From positions 62,001-126,000 of the forward strand of contig JABAQQ010000018.1 in NCBI GenBank assembly GCA_019187225.1: a DNA stretch of 64,000 nucleotides, given 5' to 3'. A model generated the notes under the pieces. It saw nothing but the letters and a program-made list of their open reading frames with translations, searched no databases and was not told the origin of the DNA. Shown here in pieces: positions 35,428 to 44,951 of the stretch (position 1 is the first letter of the stretch; the number at the start of each line of letters is the position of its first letter). Source of the stretch: Saprospiraceae bacterium. GTDB taxonomy: Bacteria; Bacteroidota; Bacteroidia; Chitinophagales; Saprospiraceae. A program made the position numbers and the translations under genes.

Positions 35428-35625
35428 ATGGCCAAACGAAACAAACCGAAACCTCCTCCTCCCCAATCCGCCAAGTCAGAGGAAGTTCCTCCCAAGCTCA
35501 ATGAGATTGACATTCAGGTGAATGAGCTAGGTCAGATCGAACGCAACTTCGATATTGACAAGATCAACCAGTTTTTGAACGAAAACGTACCGGACAAGAA
35601 GTTCACAGAGGATACTGAAAGTTAG
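35428..35625 (+). CDS. Small acidic hypothetical protein
   Basis: A 65-residue protein with a basic, Pro-rich N-terminus (MAKRNKPKPPPPQSAKSEEV) and an acidic C-terminal half (NEIDIQVNELGQIERNFDID...). No signal peptide or membrane segment. The residue pattern is coding-like and the ATG at 35428 is reasonable. Family not recognised; a small cytosolic adaptor is possible but unsupported. The stop codon TAG lies at the first bases of a GGACATT repeat cluster. It sits between gltX and the type IX cargo gene. Confidence 0.6.
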   Translation: MAKRNKPKPPPPQSAKSEEVPPKLNEIDIQVNELGQIERNFDIDKINQFLNENVPDKKFTEDTES

Positions 35626-35764
35626 ACATTGGACCGTTGGACATTGGATTGTTGACTATTGGATTTTCACTTAATTTAAATCCGGAAAATTGTCTTGTGT
35701 TCCTCCTCTTACCATCCGAAGCCCGGCAGTCAAAAGTCCAATGTCCAACAATCCAATATCCATT
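35624..35764. repeat. TTGGACA repeat cluster with inverted copy
   Basis: The left side (35624-35668) has ACATTGG, ACCGTTGG, ACATTGG and ACTATTGG units. The right side (35731-35764) has the inverse (AAAAGTCCAATGTCCAACAATCCAATATCC). Related to 9959-10071 and 20811-20886. It begins at the stop of the small gene and precedes the giant adhesin gene. Confidence 0.75.
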
Positions 35765-35873
35765 AATCCCCCGCCTTCAGGCCAATGCCGATGATAATCT
35801 TCCTAATCCGTTTAATCCAAAGCAACTGAACATATCTCTTGACACCCCCGGCGGCCTCCTTCGGTCGTTCGAG

Positions 35874-38800
35874 ATGAAACATGTCCGTATGACAAACCGG
35901 TTACGCAGACGATTACCGGCAACGCCAGTTTTACTCGGGTTTTGCCTTTTAATATGCTCTTTTTCCGGCCTGCAAGCCCAGCAAAGTTCTTTTAATTTCA
36001 CTCCGCCCATCCCGGCGGTATATCCTGTGTTGCCATATCCCGATTGTGCACAGTCCATTGCAGGTGCGGGTGTAATTCCGACGGTCACGTCAGCTGTTGG
36101 AGCGACCATAACGGTTTCCGCATTCGATCCTGTGGAAAGCGGCTATCAGGCTACCGACTTTTTCCCGGCGCCGAACGTACTGATCGTATCATGGCACGTG
36201 GAGGACAATCTGGGGAATTCGGCAAATTTTGAATTCGCTGTCACATTTGTGGATGCCTCACCACCAGTATTGAGCAATACTCCTCCTGCTTCGGCTTCCT
36301 ATGGTTCCATCGTTCAGGTACCTCCCCCGCCTAATGTCACGGCAAACGATTGCACCCCCGTGATGTTGACGTACGTGCAATCCACACCGCCGGATACCTG
36401 CCTTGCCGGTACTTTTACCCGTACCTGGACGGCGAAGGATACTTTCAACAATATCGCCACTTTTACCCAAACCATTACGATCGCGGCGGACAACCAGCCG
36501 CCGTCTATCGCAGTTTTTCCGCAAAACGGCTCCGCCCCCTGCGAACAACTTTCGACCGCATACCCCAATTGGCTGGCGCAACAAATGGCCCTTTTTTTGG
36601 CAGTAGACGTATCGGGCATCAAGTCGTACACCAACAACGCGCCGCCTTCTTTCCCGCCGGGTTGCACCGTGCCAATCACCGTCACTTTCCGGGCGACCGA
36701 CAACTGTAATTCCCACTCGACCACGACAGCTGTTTTTTCCACTTCCGACAATAAGCCGCCGGTAGTGATTGCGCCTGCAAAAGATACGGTCGCATATTGT
36801 TCACCCACCAGCAATCACCTGACCCAACTCGGCGCCTGGATACAAAACAACGGATATGCCGTCGTAACGGATTCGTGCAGCCTGCCGCTGACGTTTTCCA
36901 TGAAAATCGGCGGTGCGGACAAAGATTCGGCCGAAGTAGTTGCCGGATTTTTGGCTTCCTTCGCTAATGGCTGCGGCACCCAGCTCATTGGCAATCAGAC
37001 TTTCAACAAGGTACGCGGCAAAGTGACCGTTGATTTTTATGCAGAAGACGCCTGCGGCGACTCAATTTTTGTGGATCAGGCTACTTTCGGGGCAATTGAT
37101 ACCCTGCCGCCGGTGATCAACGGATCCGATGCCCTCGAACAATGCGGCGGCGCCAACGATAACGCCAATTTGCAAGCCTGGATTGATGCGCACGGCAACG
37201 CTACTACCACCGACGACTGCTCGTCCGTTACCTGGACGAATTTTTCTTTTTTGACCTCCACTGGCCAGAGCGGCAATGGCGTATTCAACGGAGGCCCCTA
37301 CCCGCAGGTGCAGCCCAACAGCTGCAGCTGGTACGTAGATGTAACCTTCCGCGCAACGGACGATTGCGGGAATACCGGCTCCAAAACGCTGCGGTTCCAA
37401 ATCCAGGATACCCAACAACCTGTCATTGCCGGCTTTCCTGATACCGTCACGATGTCTTGCCCCAATCCGGTGCCAATCCTTTCACCCGTATTCGTGACCG
37501 ACAATTGCGACACCAGCATGGCGGTTGCCTACACTTTCACGACGTCCGATTCATTGTGTCCCGGCAGTTATACCATGACCGTTACCTGGTCGGCCACCGA
37601 TGATTGTAATAATACCGGGACGGCTATTCAGACCATTTTGGTGCGCGATACGACGGGGCCGGTGTTCACATTGGTGCCGTCTGCCGATACCTTTCGCTGC
37701 GACACTTTTGTGCTGCCGCCTTTTCCGGTGATGGGGATAGATATTGCGGCGACGGACAATTGCAGCCAGGTTGTAAGTATCACTTCACAGGATGTATCAC
37801 AGCAAGACCCCGATCCGGCGATATGCGGTCATTATACCTACAACATCATCCGGACTTTCACGGCCACCGATGGCTGTGGGAACACGAGTACGGCGTCGCA
37901 AATTATTTCCGTGATTGACAATCTTGGCCCTGAACCGGGTGGTTTGCTGGACACCACGATCACTTGCGAAGCAATGCCTGTCGTCACGCCGCCACCCTCA
38001 CCGGTGGATGCATGCTCAGGCCCTACCGCGCCGCCTGTTTTTGTCAATGACGTGGTTGGAGTTGGTCCTTGCGACGACACTTACCCTCTCACCCGCAACT
38101 GGCAGGCTCAGGATGTGTGCGGCAATACGAGCATCATTCCTCAGATCATTCAGGTTGTGGATACGGTGCGCCCGGTATTGAGCAATATTCCACCGGATGT
38201 GACGGTGGAATGCGATGCCATTCCCCCGGCACCCGATATGAGTACCTTTAATCCCACGGATAATTGCGATGAATCGGTAACGGTCGTTTTGAATGAGACG
38301 GAAATCCGCAATCCGGACACAACGGATTGCAGTCACTGGACGAATTACATCATCCGTCGCGAATGGACGGCAACGGACAATTGCGGTAATGCCCGTACCT
38401 ATACCCAAAACATCAGTGTACAGGATGATACGGGGCCGGTCATTGTTCTGACGCCCGTTGTGATGCTGCCTGCTGAACCGGGGCTTTGCGGTGCGGATGC
38501 AGGTATCCCTGCGCCCGTCTCGCTTTATGATCAATGCACTTCGCTGGGAACCGGAATATTGCTGAAAGACACGGCAATGCTGGTGAATACCTCCGGCGGA
38601 CCGAACAATACGACACCCGTTGATACGATAGTATTCCAATGGCCTTCTCCGAATATGCCGCCGAATGTCCCCGCGACCGGCGCTGCGACGCTGAAGATTG
38701 ATCTGAAAACAGCGGATGCAAATGACACCACCGAGTATTTCCGGATATATGGCGAAGGGGGCTACCTGATCGGTCAAACCAACCCCAACACCCCTCCGGT

Positions 38801-41800
38801 GCAATGCGGTAACAGCACGACCACGCTCAGCATACCGGCCAACGAACTGAACAATTGGCTTGCCGACGGCCAATTGGTACTGACATTGGCTCCGAACGGC
38901 ATGGGCAGCGATGCTATCAACGTGCTGGCAACTTGTCCGGGTGGTAAGGTTATCGCCGAGTTAAGCTACCCCGTGGCCAATCCGCAGGTGCCCATTATGC
39001 TGCTGTACAGCCTCGATGGCGACTCAGCGATCGTGTTCCCTCCACCGGGAAGTTTTTTTCTCGAAGTCGGCACACATACAGTAGTATACACCGCTATAGA
39101 TTGTGCCGGCAACAGTTCGACAGCCACAACAATCATCGAAGTGGAAGATTTGCAGCCACCGACGGTCACGCCGCCACCAGGGGATACTTTTTACGTGGAA
39201 CAAAGCAACTGCAAAGCCGTAGTAACGCTGCCTTTTCCCGGTATCGCTGACAACTGCGATGTATCAGGACATTTGGTGCAGGCATCCGCCAATCTGCCGG
39301 TTATTTTTGAAACGGATCCCAACGCCGGACTGATCCCAAAGGATATCACGCTTTCCATTGCAGGTCTGACCCCCAACGCTATTTCGGGCGGACTTTTGGG
39401 TATCCGGCACAAAGGGGACAATGACAATGCGGCCGGTGGAGAATTTTTCCGGGTGTTTGATGAAAACAACACCTTCCTTTCGGCCACTTCTTCCGGTACA
39501 ACCGCGGGACAATGCTCGATTTTTCACGAAACCGTCATCAATATCTCAGCCAACCAGATCAATACCTGGGCGGCGGGTAATTTTACCGCTTCCTTCAAGC
39601 TGGAAGCAAACGACGACGCCGGCAGTTTCGCCGATTTTATTGATACCTGTGCGGCGCTCTTGCCCGATATGACCGATGGTGTGAGCCGCGTTCAGGCGGT
39701 ATTGGAGTACAGCTTTGCTGTGGTAACCTATGAAATTCGCAACAGCAACGATTCGCTGGTGAGTTTTGGCCCCCTCATTGGCAACCAAACGACCGATACA
39801 CTTTCTCCAGGTATATATAGCGTGAAATATCTGACTACAGACATCAGCGGGCTGGAAGGCATGGCTACTTTCCAGGTAACGGTGCTCGACACTGTGAGAC
39901 CCGTAGCGGTTTGCGAGTCCCTGACAATACAAGTCAATCCCTCCGGATTGCCAGGCGATACCTATGTCCTGCAACCCTCCGAAGTGGACAATGGCAGTTT
40001 CGATAATTGCTCCGGCGCCAACCTGAATTTTCAATTGGCGCAGACGAATTTTACCTGTAGTCAGGCTGGCAACAACTTCAATGTGACGATGACGGTCACG
40101 GATGCATCGGGCAATTCGTCCACTTGTTCGGCAATAGTGAGCGTGATAACCACAGTGCTGCAACCTTCTTACGATCCGGTATGCGAAGGCGGCACCCTGA
40201 AATTATACGCCAATCCGCCTACCAGCGCGTCGAGTTACATTTGGAGCGGTCCGAACGGATTTTCATCCTCCCAGCAAAATCCCACCACCCCAGCCCTGCC
40301 CCAAAGCGAAGGCACCTATTGCGTCACCGTTACCGGCCTGACCGGTTGCACGGCAACGGGTTGCGTCACAGTAGATTTTGCCACGTTGCCCAACCAACCG
40401 ATCATATCGGCGAACAAGGTTTCGTTCTGCGCCGGCGAAAATATCGTGCTGGCCACTCCTACCTACGCCGGACAAAATGTGACATACCAGTGGTACCTCG
40501 ACACCATGCCAGGCGGCCCCGTATTGCTTGGCACCACTCCCCAGCCGATTTTTACCATCAATATGCCGCAGGTGGGGACCTACCGGTATTTTGTAAAAGT
40601 ATCGGCGGACAATTGTATATCGGTCAATTCCAATTTGCTCACAGTGAATGTATATGCCATTCCGCCGGCCAGCGTTGATCCTGCTTACATTGGAGTGTGC
40701 GAATGTGAACCGATTGCGCTAAACTCGACAACGCCTCCATTAAGCGGGCTGACATATAGTTGGAGTGGACCTGTAAGTTTCAGTAGCAATTTACCCGATC
40801 CGTTGGTCGTCAACTGTGCGGCGCAAATCCACGAAGGGATTTATACGTTGGTAACAACCCGAAACGGGTGCTCCTCACCACCGGTTACGGTGACCGTCGA
40901 GGTGGGTACAAAACCGCCGGCGCCGCAACTCACCGGCGCCACCCAGGTTTGCGAAGGTTCTACGGTAACGCTGCTTTGCACACAAATACAAAACGTGGAT
41001 GACTACGAATGGCAATCGCCGCAATTGACCGATACCACGACCGATATTAATTCTCTGGTATTGAACAATGTGATGGTAAGCGACTCCGGCTCCTGGCGTG
41101 TCCGCGCCATGATAGACGGATGTTTTTCCGAATGGTCGGTGCCGCTTCTGGTGGAGGTGCAGGAATATCCCGATGTAACCGCCAGTGCCAACACTCCGCT
41201 TTGCCAGGGCGCTACCCTGCAATTGTCTGCCACCTCCAATATCCCGCTTCCGATGGCGAACTGGGCTTGGTTTGGCCCTGGTTCGTGGGCTGTATATCAA
41301 AACCCAATTCAGACCCGCAGCCCAGCCGTTGCAGGTCTTTACAAAGTGGTGGGCAAAACGAGCTTCGGCTGCGCGGATTCGGCTTTTGTAAATGTAGAAG
41401 TAATAGCACCGCCTGTGATCACATCGGTAACCAATACGGCTCCTTTATGTGCCGATGGATCGGATGCAGTATTGCAGGTAGTTGCAGTATCCCCAAACAC
41501 ACCTTTGGTTTATGTCTGGCACAAACCCGGTGGCGATTTGTTGACTGGCCCTATGCCCATAATCCCCAATGTATCGTTTGCCGACAATGGAACTTATACA
41601 GTCGTTGTCTATGACAAATACGGTTGCTCTTCTTCGGTTGGTTCCACCGTTATTGATGTAGACAGTTTGCCTGCCCGGCCTGTCGTGAGCGTGACACCGC
41701 CGGTGGTGTGTGCGGGTTCTGACGTTACGGTTTCCATTACCAATGCAGGCAGTTATATCAATCCCTTGTTCACCTGGTTCTCTCCCAATACCGGCGATAC

Positions 41801-43817
41801 TGCTACCACACAGCCGTTTATCGTCATCAACAATGCGCAGACACAGGACGCTGGGAATTATTTCGTCCTGGCCGCTGTCAACGGTTGTGTCTCCGATTCA
41901 TCTCTACCGGTGAATGTCGTTGTTAATCCATTGCCACCCGTACCGGTGGCAACAGCCAATTCACCACTTTGCGCAGGCGATACCCTGAAATTGAATACCC
42001 CATTGGTTTTTGGCGCCACTTACTCATGGACGGGGCCGCCCGGAACGGTATTTATTCCGAATGCCAATGTCCGTAACCCTATAGTGCCGAATGTGACGAC
42101 CAACAACAGCGGCAATTATTCGGTGACGATCACGCTCAACGGCTGTTCTTCCACAGGAGAAGGGGTGAATGTGCAGGTGAAATCCCGGCCGGCGACACCC
42201 AGCCTGACGTCGAACTCGCCGGTTTGTCTGGACCAACCCGGCAATGGGCTTAATTTACAAATTGCACCATTTTCTCAGGAACCTGGTGCGCAATACACCT
42301 GGTACCATGCCCCGGCGACCATTATCAGCGGCCCCGGTTTCCCAGTTTCCTATCAAACTTCCAATTTTAGCAGTTTTAACGCGGGCCTCAATGGGTTTTA
42401 TGTGATTGCTTCTAAAGATGGATGCAACTCATTCAATTCCAATATCATACAGGTTAATTTTGATACGATCCCCGACAATATTAATCCCATCGCCGGTGTG
42501 GATAAAGACGCTTGTGCGACCCTGCCCATTCAATTGGATGCCGCCAACCCTGCTCCCGCCACGGGCCTGTGGACACAGGTGACCAATTATCCGGGCAGTT
42601 TTTCCAGCGCGGGAAACCCCGACTCCAAAGTCAATGGCATTATCCCAGGAGTCACCTACCAATTTGCCTGGACGCTTTCCAACGGCGGATGTAAAAACTT
42701 CGCCAGCGACACCGTGAACATCACGACGTTCAAACCTGACACAGCGATGGTGCTGGAAACATTGATTGATACCTGCTACGCTTCAGCGGTACAACTGCAC
42801 GCGGTTCAGGGCGTTTCAGTCGAAGGCTATTGGACCCAGCCGTCCGGCCAGGAAATGCTGACGGGTTTCCATATTGTTGATCCCAACGACCCCAATACAA
42901 TTGTGGATAGCCTGCCGGACGGCAATACCAACATATTGTATTACTGGAACTTAGACAACGGCGCTTGCGGCATTTCGACTGCTACCGTTACTATCCGCAA
43001 TTATGGTTCCCGTGCGTTTGCCGGCGCCGACCAGGTTCTGTGCAGCAACGATTCTTGTACGACCCTATCCGCTAATGCATTACCGTCGGGCGAAAGCGGA
43101 TTGTGGTATAGCGCCGACACGGCACTCAGGTTTTCCAACCCTTCAAGCAACATTACCTCCGTCTGTAACCTCAAACGCGGTACCAACAAAATAATATGGA
43201 TGACCAATGGCGGCTTCTGCGGGCCTCTGTCCTATGATACACTCCTGATCGTTTACGACTTGTATCCTACGGCCGTGCCAGATACGGTCAGTGTTGATTT
43301 CGGTACTCTCCGGGAATTCAACGTACTGCCAAATGATATTTTGCCGCAGCAATACAGTGTAACGGTAGAGCAAGACCCTATGCACGGCAATTTTGATACG
43401 CTGGGTTTGGGGCAATTCAGCTATCAGCCTGACGTGACATTTTCAGGAACGGATATGATGATCTATAAGATCTGCAACCTGGTGTGTCCGGAACCCGCCT
43501 GCAGCACTGCCATCGTGACTTTCCTCGTCGGCTCGGTGGAGGAATGTCAGATTTTTAACGTCATTACCCCCAACGACGATGGTGTGAACGATTTTTTCTT
43601 CGTCCCCTGCCTTACATCCGGAGAAATCTCCGATAATGAAGTGACTATTTTCAACCAGTGGGGCGATGTGGTATTTCATGCCCAGCCCTACGACAACAAC
43701 AACCCCTGGCGCGGTGAATACAAAGGCCAGGAACTCCCTGTAGGTACCTATTTCTATGTCGTCAAATTCAACGGCCAGAGCGCGCCCAAAACAGGGTTTA
43801 TTCAATTGCAACGATAA
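35874..43817 (+). CDS. Giant HYR/Ig-repeat surface protein with type IX secretion C-terminal domain
   Basis: A 2,647-residue exported protein. The signal peptide is within residues 1-36 (ends GLQAQQ). Residues ~40-1400 contain about eleven HYR-like modules, each opening with a D(T/N)xxPV segment and containing a TDDC/TDNC G core with paired cysteines. Two jelly-roll-like inserts (with QCG... and IN/LNNW motifs) lie among them. Residues ~1400-2300 hold about nine Ig-like modules starting CxG or CAGD (PVCEGGTL, SFCAGENI, PLCQGATL, PLCAGDTL). PKD/cadherin-like modules follow. The last ~90 residues (FNVITPNDDGVNDFF ... NQWGDVVF ... YKGQELPVGTYFYVVKFNG) are the gliding-motility-associated type B C-terminal domain that directs type IX secretion. 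It is probably a surface adhesin. The ATG at 35874 starts the signal peptide; 35889 is an alternative. PorP/SprF follows, as expected for this cargo class. Confidence 0.9.
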   Translation: MKHVRMTNRLRRRLPATPVLLGFCLLICSFSGLQAQQSSFNFTPPIPAVYPVLPYPDCAQSIAGAGVIPTVTSAVGATITVSAFDPVESGYQATDFFPAPNVLIVSWHVEDNLGNSANFEFAVTFVDASPPVLSNTPPASASYGSIVQVPPPPNVTANDCTPVMLTYVQSTPPDTCLAGTFTRTWTAKDTFNNIATFTQTITIAADNQPPSIAVFPQNGSAPCEQLSTAYPNWLAQQMALFLAVDVSGIKSYTNNAPPSFPPGCTVPITVTFRATDNCNSHSTTTAVFSTSDNKPPVVIAPAKDTVAYCSPTSNHLTQLGAWIQNNGYAVVTDSCSLPLTFSMKIGGADKDSAEVVAGFLASFANGCGTQLIGNQTFNKVRGKVTVDFYAEDACGDSIFVDQATFGAIDTLPPVINGSDALEQCGGANDNANLQAWIDAHGNATTTDDCSSVTWTNFSFLTSTGQSGNGVFNGGPYPQVQPNSCSWYVDVTFRATDDCGNTGSKTLRFQIQDTQQPVIAGFPDTVTMSCPNPVPILSPVFVTDNCDTSMAVAYTFTTSDSLCPGSYTMTVTWSATDDCNNTGTAIQTILVRDTTGPVFTLVPSADTFRCDTFVLPPFPVMGIDIAATDNCSQVVSITSQDVSQQDPDPAICGHYTYNIIRTFTATDGCGNTSTASQIISVIDNLGPEPGGLLDTTITCEAMPVVTPPPSPVDACSGPTAPPVFVNDVVGVGPCDDTYPLTRNWQAQDVCGNTSIIPQIIQVVDTVRPVLSNIPPDVTVECDAIPPAPDMSTFNPTDNCDESVTVVLNETEIRNPDTTDCSHWTNYIIRREWTATDNCGNARTYTQNISVQDDTGPVIVLTPVVMLPAEPGLCGADAGIPAPVSLYDQCTSLGTGILLKDTAMLVNTSGGPNNTTPVDTIVFQWPSPNMPPNVPATGAATLKIDLKTADANDTTEYFRIYGEGGYLIGQTNPNTPPVQCGNSTTTLSIPANELNNWLADGQLVLTLAPNGMGSDAINVLATCPGGKVIAELSYPVANPQVPIMLLYSLDGDSAIVFPPPGSFFLEVGTHTVVYTAIDCAGNSSTATTIIEVEDLQPPTVTPPPGDTFYVEQSNCKAVVTLPFPGIADNCDVSGHLVQASANLPVIFETDPNAGLIPKDITLSIAGLTPNAISGGLLGIRHKGDNDNAAGGEFFRVFDENNTFLSATSSGTTAGQCSIFHETVINISANQINTWAAGNFTASFKLEANDDAGSFADFIDTCAALLPDMTDGVSRVQAVLEYSFAVVTYEIRNSNDSLVSFGPLIGNQTTDTLSPGIYSVKYLTTDISGLEGMATFQVTVLDTVRPVAVCESLTIQVNPSGLPGDTYVLQPSEVDNGSFDNCSGANLNFQLAQTNFTCSQAGNNFNVTMTVTDASGNSSTCSAIVSVITTVLQPSYDPVCEGGTLKLYANPPTSASSYIWSGPNGFSSSQQNPTTPALPQSEGTYCVTVTGLTGCTATGCVTVDFATLPNQPIISANKVSFCAGENIVLATPTYAGQNVTYQWYLDTMPGGPVLLGTTPQPIFTINMPQVGTYRYFVKVSADNCISVNSNLLTVNVYAIPPASVDPAYIGVCECEPIALNSTTPPLSGLTYSWSGPVSFSSNLPDPLVVNCAAQIHEGIYTLVTTRNGCSSPPVTVTVEVGTKPPAPQLTGATQVCEGSTVTLLCTQIQNVDDYEWQSPQLTDTTTDINSLVLNNVMVSDSGSWRVRAMIDGCFSEWSVPLLVEVQEYPDVTASANTPLCQGATLQLSATSNIPLPMANWAWFGPGSWAVYQNPIQTRSPAVAGLYKVVGKTSFGCADSAFVNVEVIAPPVITSVTNTAPLCADGSDAVLQVVAVSPNTPLVYVWHKPGGDLLTGPMPIIPNVSFADNGTYTVVVYDKYGCSSSVGSTVIDVDSLPARPVVSVTPPVVCAGSDVTVSITNAGSYINPLFTWFSPNTGDTATTQPFIVINNAQTQDAGNYFVLAAVNGCVSDSSLPVNVVVNPLPPVPVATANSPLCAGDTLKLNTPLVFGATYSWTGPPGTVFIPNANVRNPIVPNVTTNNSGNYSVTITLNGCSSTGEGVNVQVKSRPATPSLTSNSPVCLDQPGNGLNLQIAPFSQEPGAQYTWYHAPATIISGPGFPVSYQTSNFSSFNAGLNGFYVIASKDGCNSFNSNIIQVNFDTIPDNINPIAGVDKDACATLPIQLDAANPAPATGLWTQVTNYPGSFSSAGNPDSKVNGIIPGVTYQFAWTLSNGGCKNFASDTVNITTFKPDTAMVLETLIDTCYASAVQLHAVQGVSVEGYWTQPSGQEMLTGFHIVDPNDPNTIVDSLPDGNTNILYYWNLDNGACGISTATVTIRNYGSRAFAGADQVLCSNDSCTTLSANALPSGESGLWYSADTALRFSNPSSNITSVCNLKRGTNKIIWMTNGGFCGPLSYDTLLIVYDLYPTAVPDTVSVDFGTLREFNVLPNDILPQQYSVTVEQDPMHGNFDTLGLGQFSYQPDVTFSGTDMMIYKICNLVCPEPACSTAIVTFLVGSVEECQIFNVITPNDDGVNDFFFVPCLTSGEISDNEVTIFNQWGDVVFHAQPYDNNNPWRGEYKGQELPVGTYFYVVKFNGQSAPKTGFIQLQR

Positions 43818-43821
43818 GAAA

Positions 43822-43881
43822 GTTGATAAATGTTGATAAGGGTTTATTGAAGTTGAGCATATAAACCCTTGTCAACCTGAC
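43822..43881. repeat. Decamer repeat cluster with inverted copy
   Basis: Four 10-bp units (GTTGATAAAT, GTTGATAAGG, GTTTATTGAA, GTTGAGCATA; 43822-43861) are followed by an inverted counterpart TAAACCCTTGTCAACCTGAC (43862-43881). It starts 4 bp after the adhesin stop and ends 12 bp before the next ATG. Confidence 0.8.
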
Positions 43882-43893
43882 AAACTGAATTCT

Positions 43894-44838
43894 ATGAAAA
43901 ATATTTACCTGATCATCATACTTGCTTTTACCTCGCAAATGGCTTTTGCGCAGCAGGATCAGCAGTATACGCAATTTATGTTCAACAAAATGGCATATAA
44001 CCCAGCGTATACAGGTTCCTTCGAATCGCCGACATTGACGGCGATTTACCGAAAACAATGGATCGGGCTGGAAGGTTCGCCGGAAACGCAGGTGCTCTCC
44101 TACAACCAACGCGTCCTGAACAACCGGGTCGGTATGGGCGGGACGCTGACCCGCAATGTTATTGGCATCACGCGCAGCATCACCCTCGATCTGCCTTATG
44201 CCTACCGCATCCCGGTGAAACGCGGTGTTCTGGCCATGGCTCTCCAGTTAAACGTCCGGCATTTGTATCAAAACTGGGCCGATCCGCGTCTGAATCCCTC
44301 CCAGGTGTTTGACAATTCTATCCCTACCGATGCACAGAGCAAGTACTTGGTCAATTTTGGTTGCGGTATCTACTACACCGGGATCAACTGGTTTGGAGGA
44401 CTCAGTATACCCCGCCTTTTGGACAACAATATTGATTTCCTTGACTACGAGGATAATTTCAGTCGTGAGGTTCAACATTTTTACGGAATGGCAGGTATGG
44501 ATTTCAATGTGGACGATGACATCAAAATCACTCCGCAGGTGTTATTGAAATACGCTTTGGGTGCGCCCTTCGATGCTGATATCAATGTCAGTACATTGGT
44601 GAAGCAAAAATTCTATGGCGGAATAAGTTATCGCCTCGGTACCGATACCAACGGGCCGGGAGAAAGCGTTGATGTACTGGCAGGCGTTCAGGCAACGGAA
44701 AACCTGTTTTTCTGCCTGTCGTACGACATCGGATTGAGCAAATTGTACAAGTATAACAGCGGCTCCTTTGAGGCCACTGTGCGCTGGTGGTTCAACCCGC
44801 CGGCGCCGGGCGACGCTCCGATTCCCGATCTCGATTAA
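43894..44838 (+). CDS. PorP/SprF-family type IX secretion outer-membrane protein
   Basis: A 314-residue protein. Residues 1-20 are a signal peptide (TSQMAFAQ), then the family opening QQYTQFMFNKMAYNPAYTGS, IYRKQWIGLEGSPETQ and alternating beta strands of a 14-strand barrel ending in an aromatic strand (ATVRWWFNP). SprF-like proteins are needed to export cognate type B C-terminal-domain cargo, such as SprB in Flavobacterium. The gene directly behind the giant adhesin fits that role. It is separated from the adhesin by a decamer hairpin and from the OmpA/PD40 gene by 113 bp, so the three probably form one operon. Confidence 0.93.
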   Translation: MKNIYLIIILAFTSQMAFAQQDQQYTQFMFNKMAYNPAYTGSFESPTLTAIYRKQWIGLEGSPETQVLSYNQRVLNNRVGMGGTLTRNVIGITRSITLDLPYAYRIPVKRGVLAMALQLNVRHLYQNWADPRLNPSQVFDNSIPTDAQSKYLVNFGCGIYYTGINWFGGLSIPRLLDNNIDFLDYEDNFSREVQHFYGMAGMDFNVDDDIKITPQVLLKYALGAPFDADINVSTLVKQKFYGGISYRLGTDTNGPGESVDVLAGVQATENLFFCLSYDIGLSKLYKYNSGSFEATVRWWFNPPAPGDAPIPDLD

Positions 44839-44951
44839 AAAATTGAGACAATCTTTTTCCTTGCTTTTTTTATCCGAACCTTGCGTATGCGAGGGGCGAT
44901 CATGTTTTTTAAACCATTATTTTTCAATAACTTAAATTACAGAAATTGAAT

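Noticed and set aside
35637-35873. 79-codon upstream extension of the giant adhesin
   Set aside because: It runs through the TTGGACA repeat cluster and lies before a clear signal peptide, so translation is placed at 35874.
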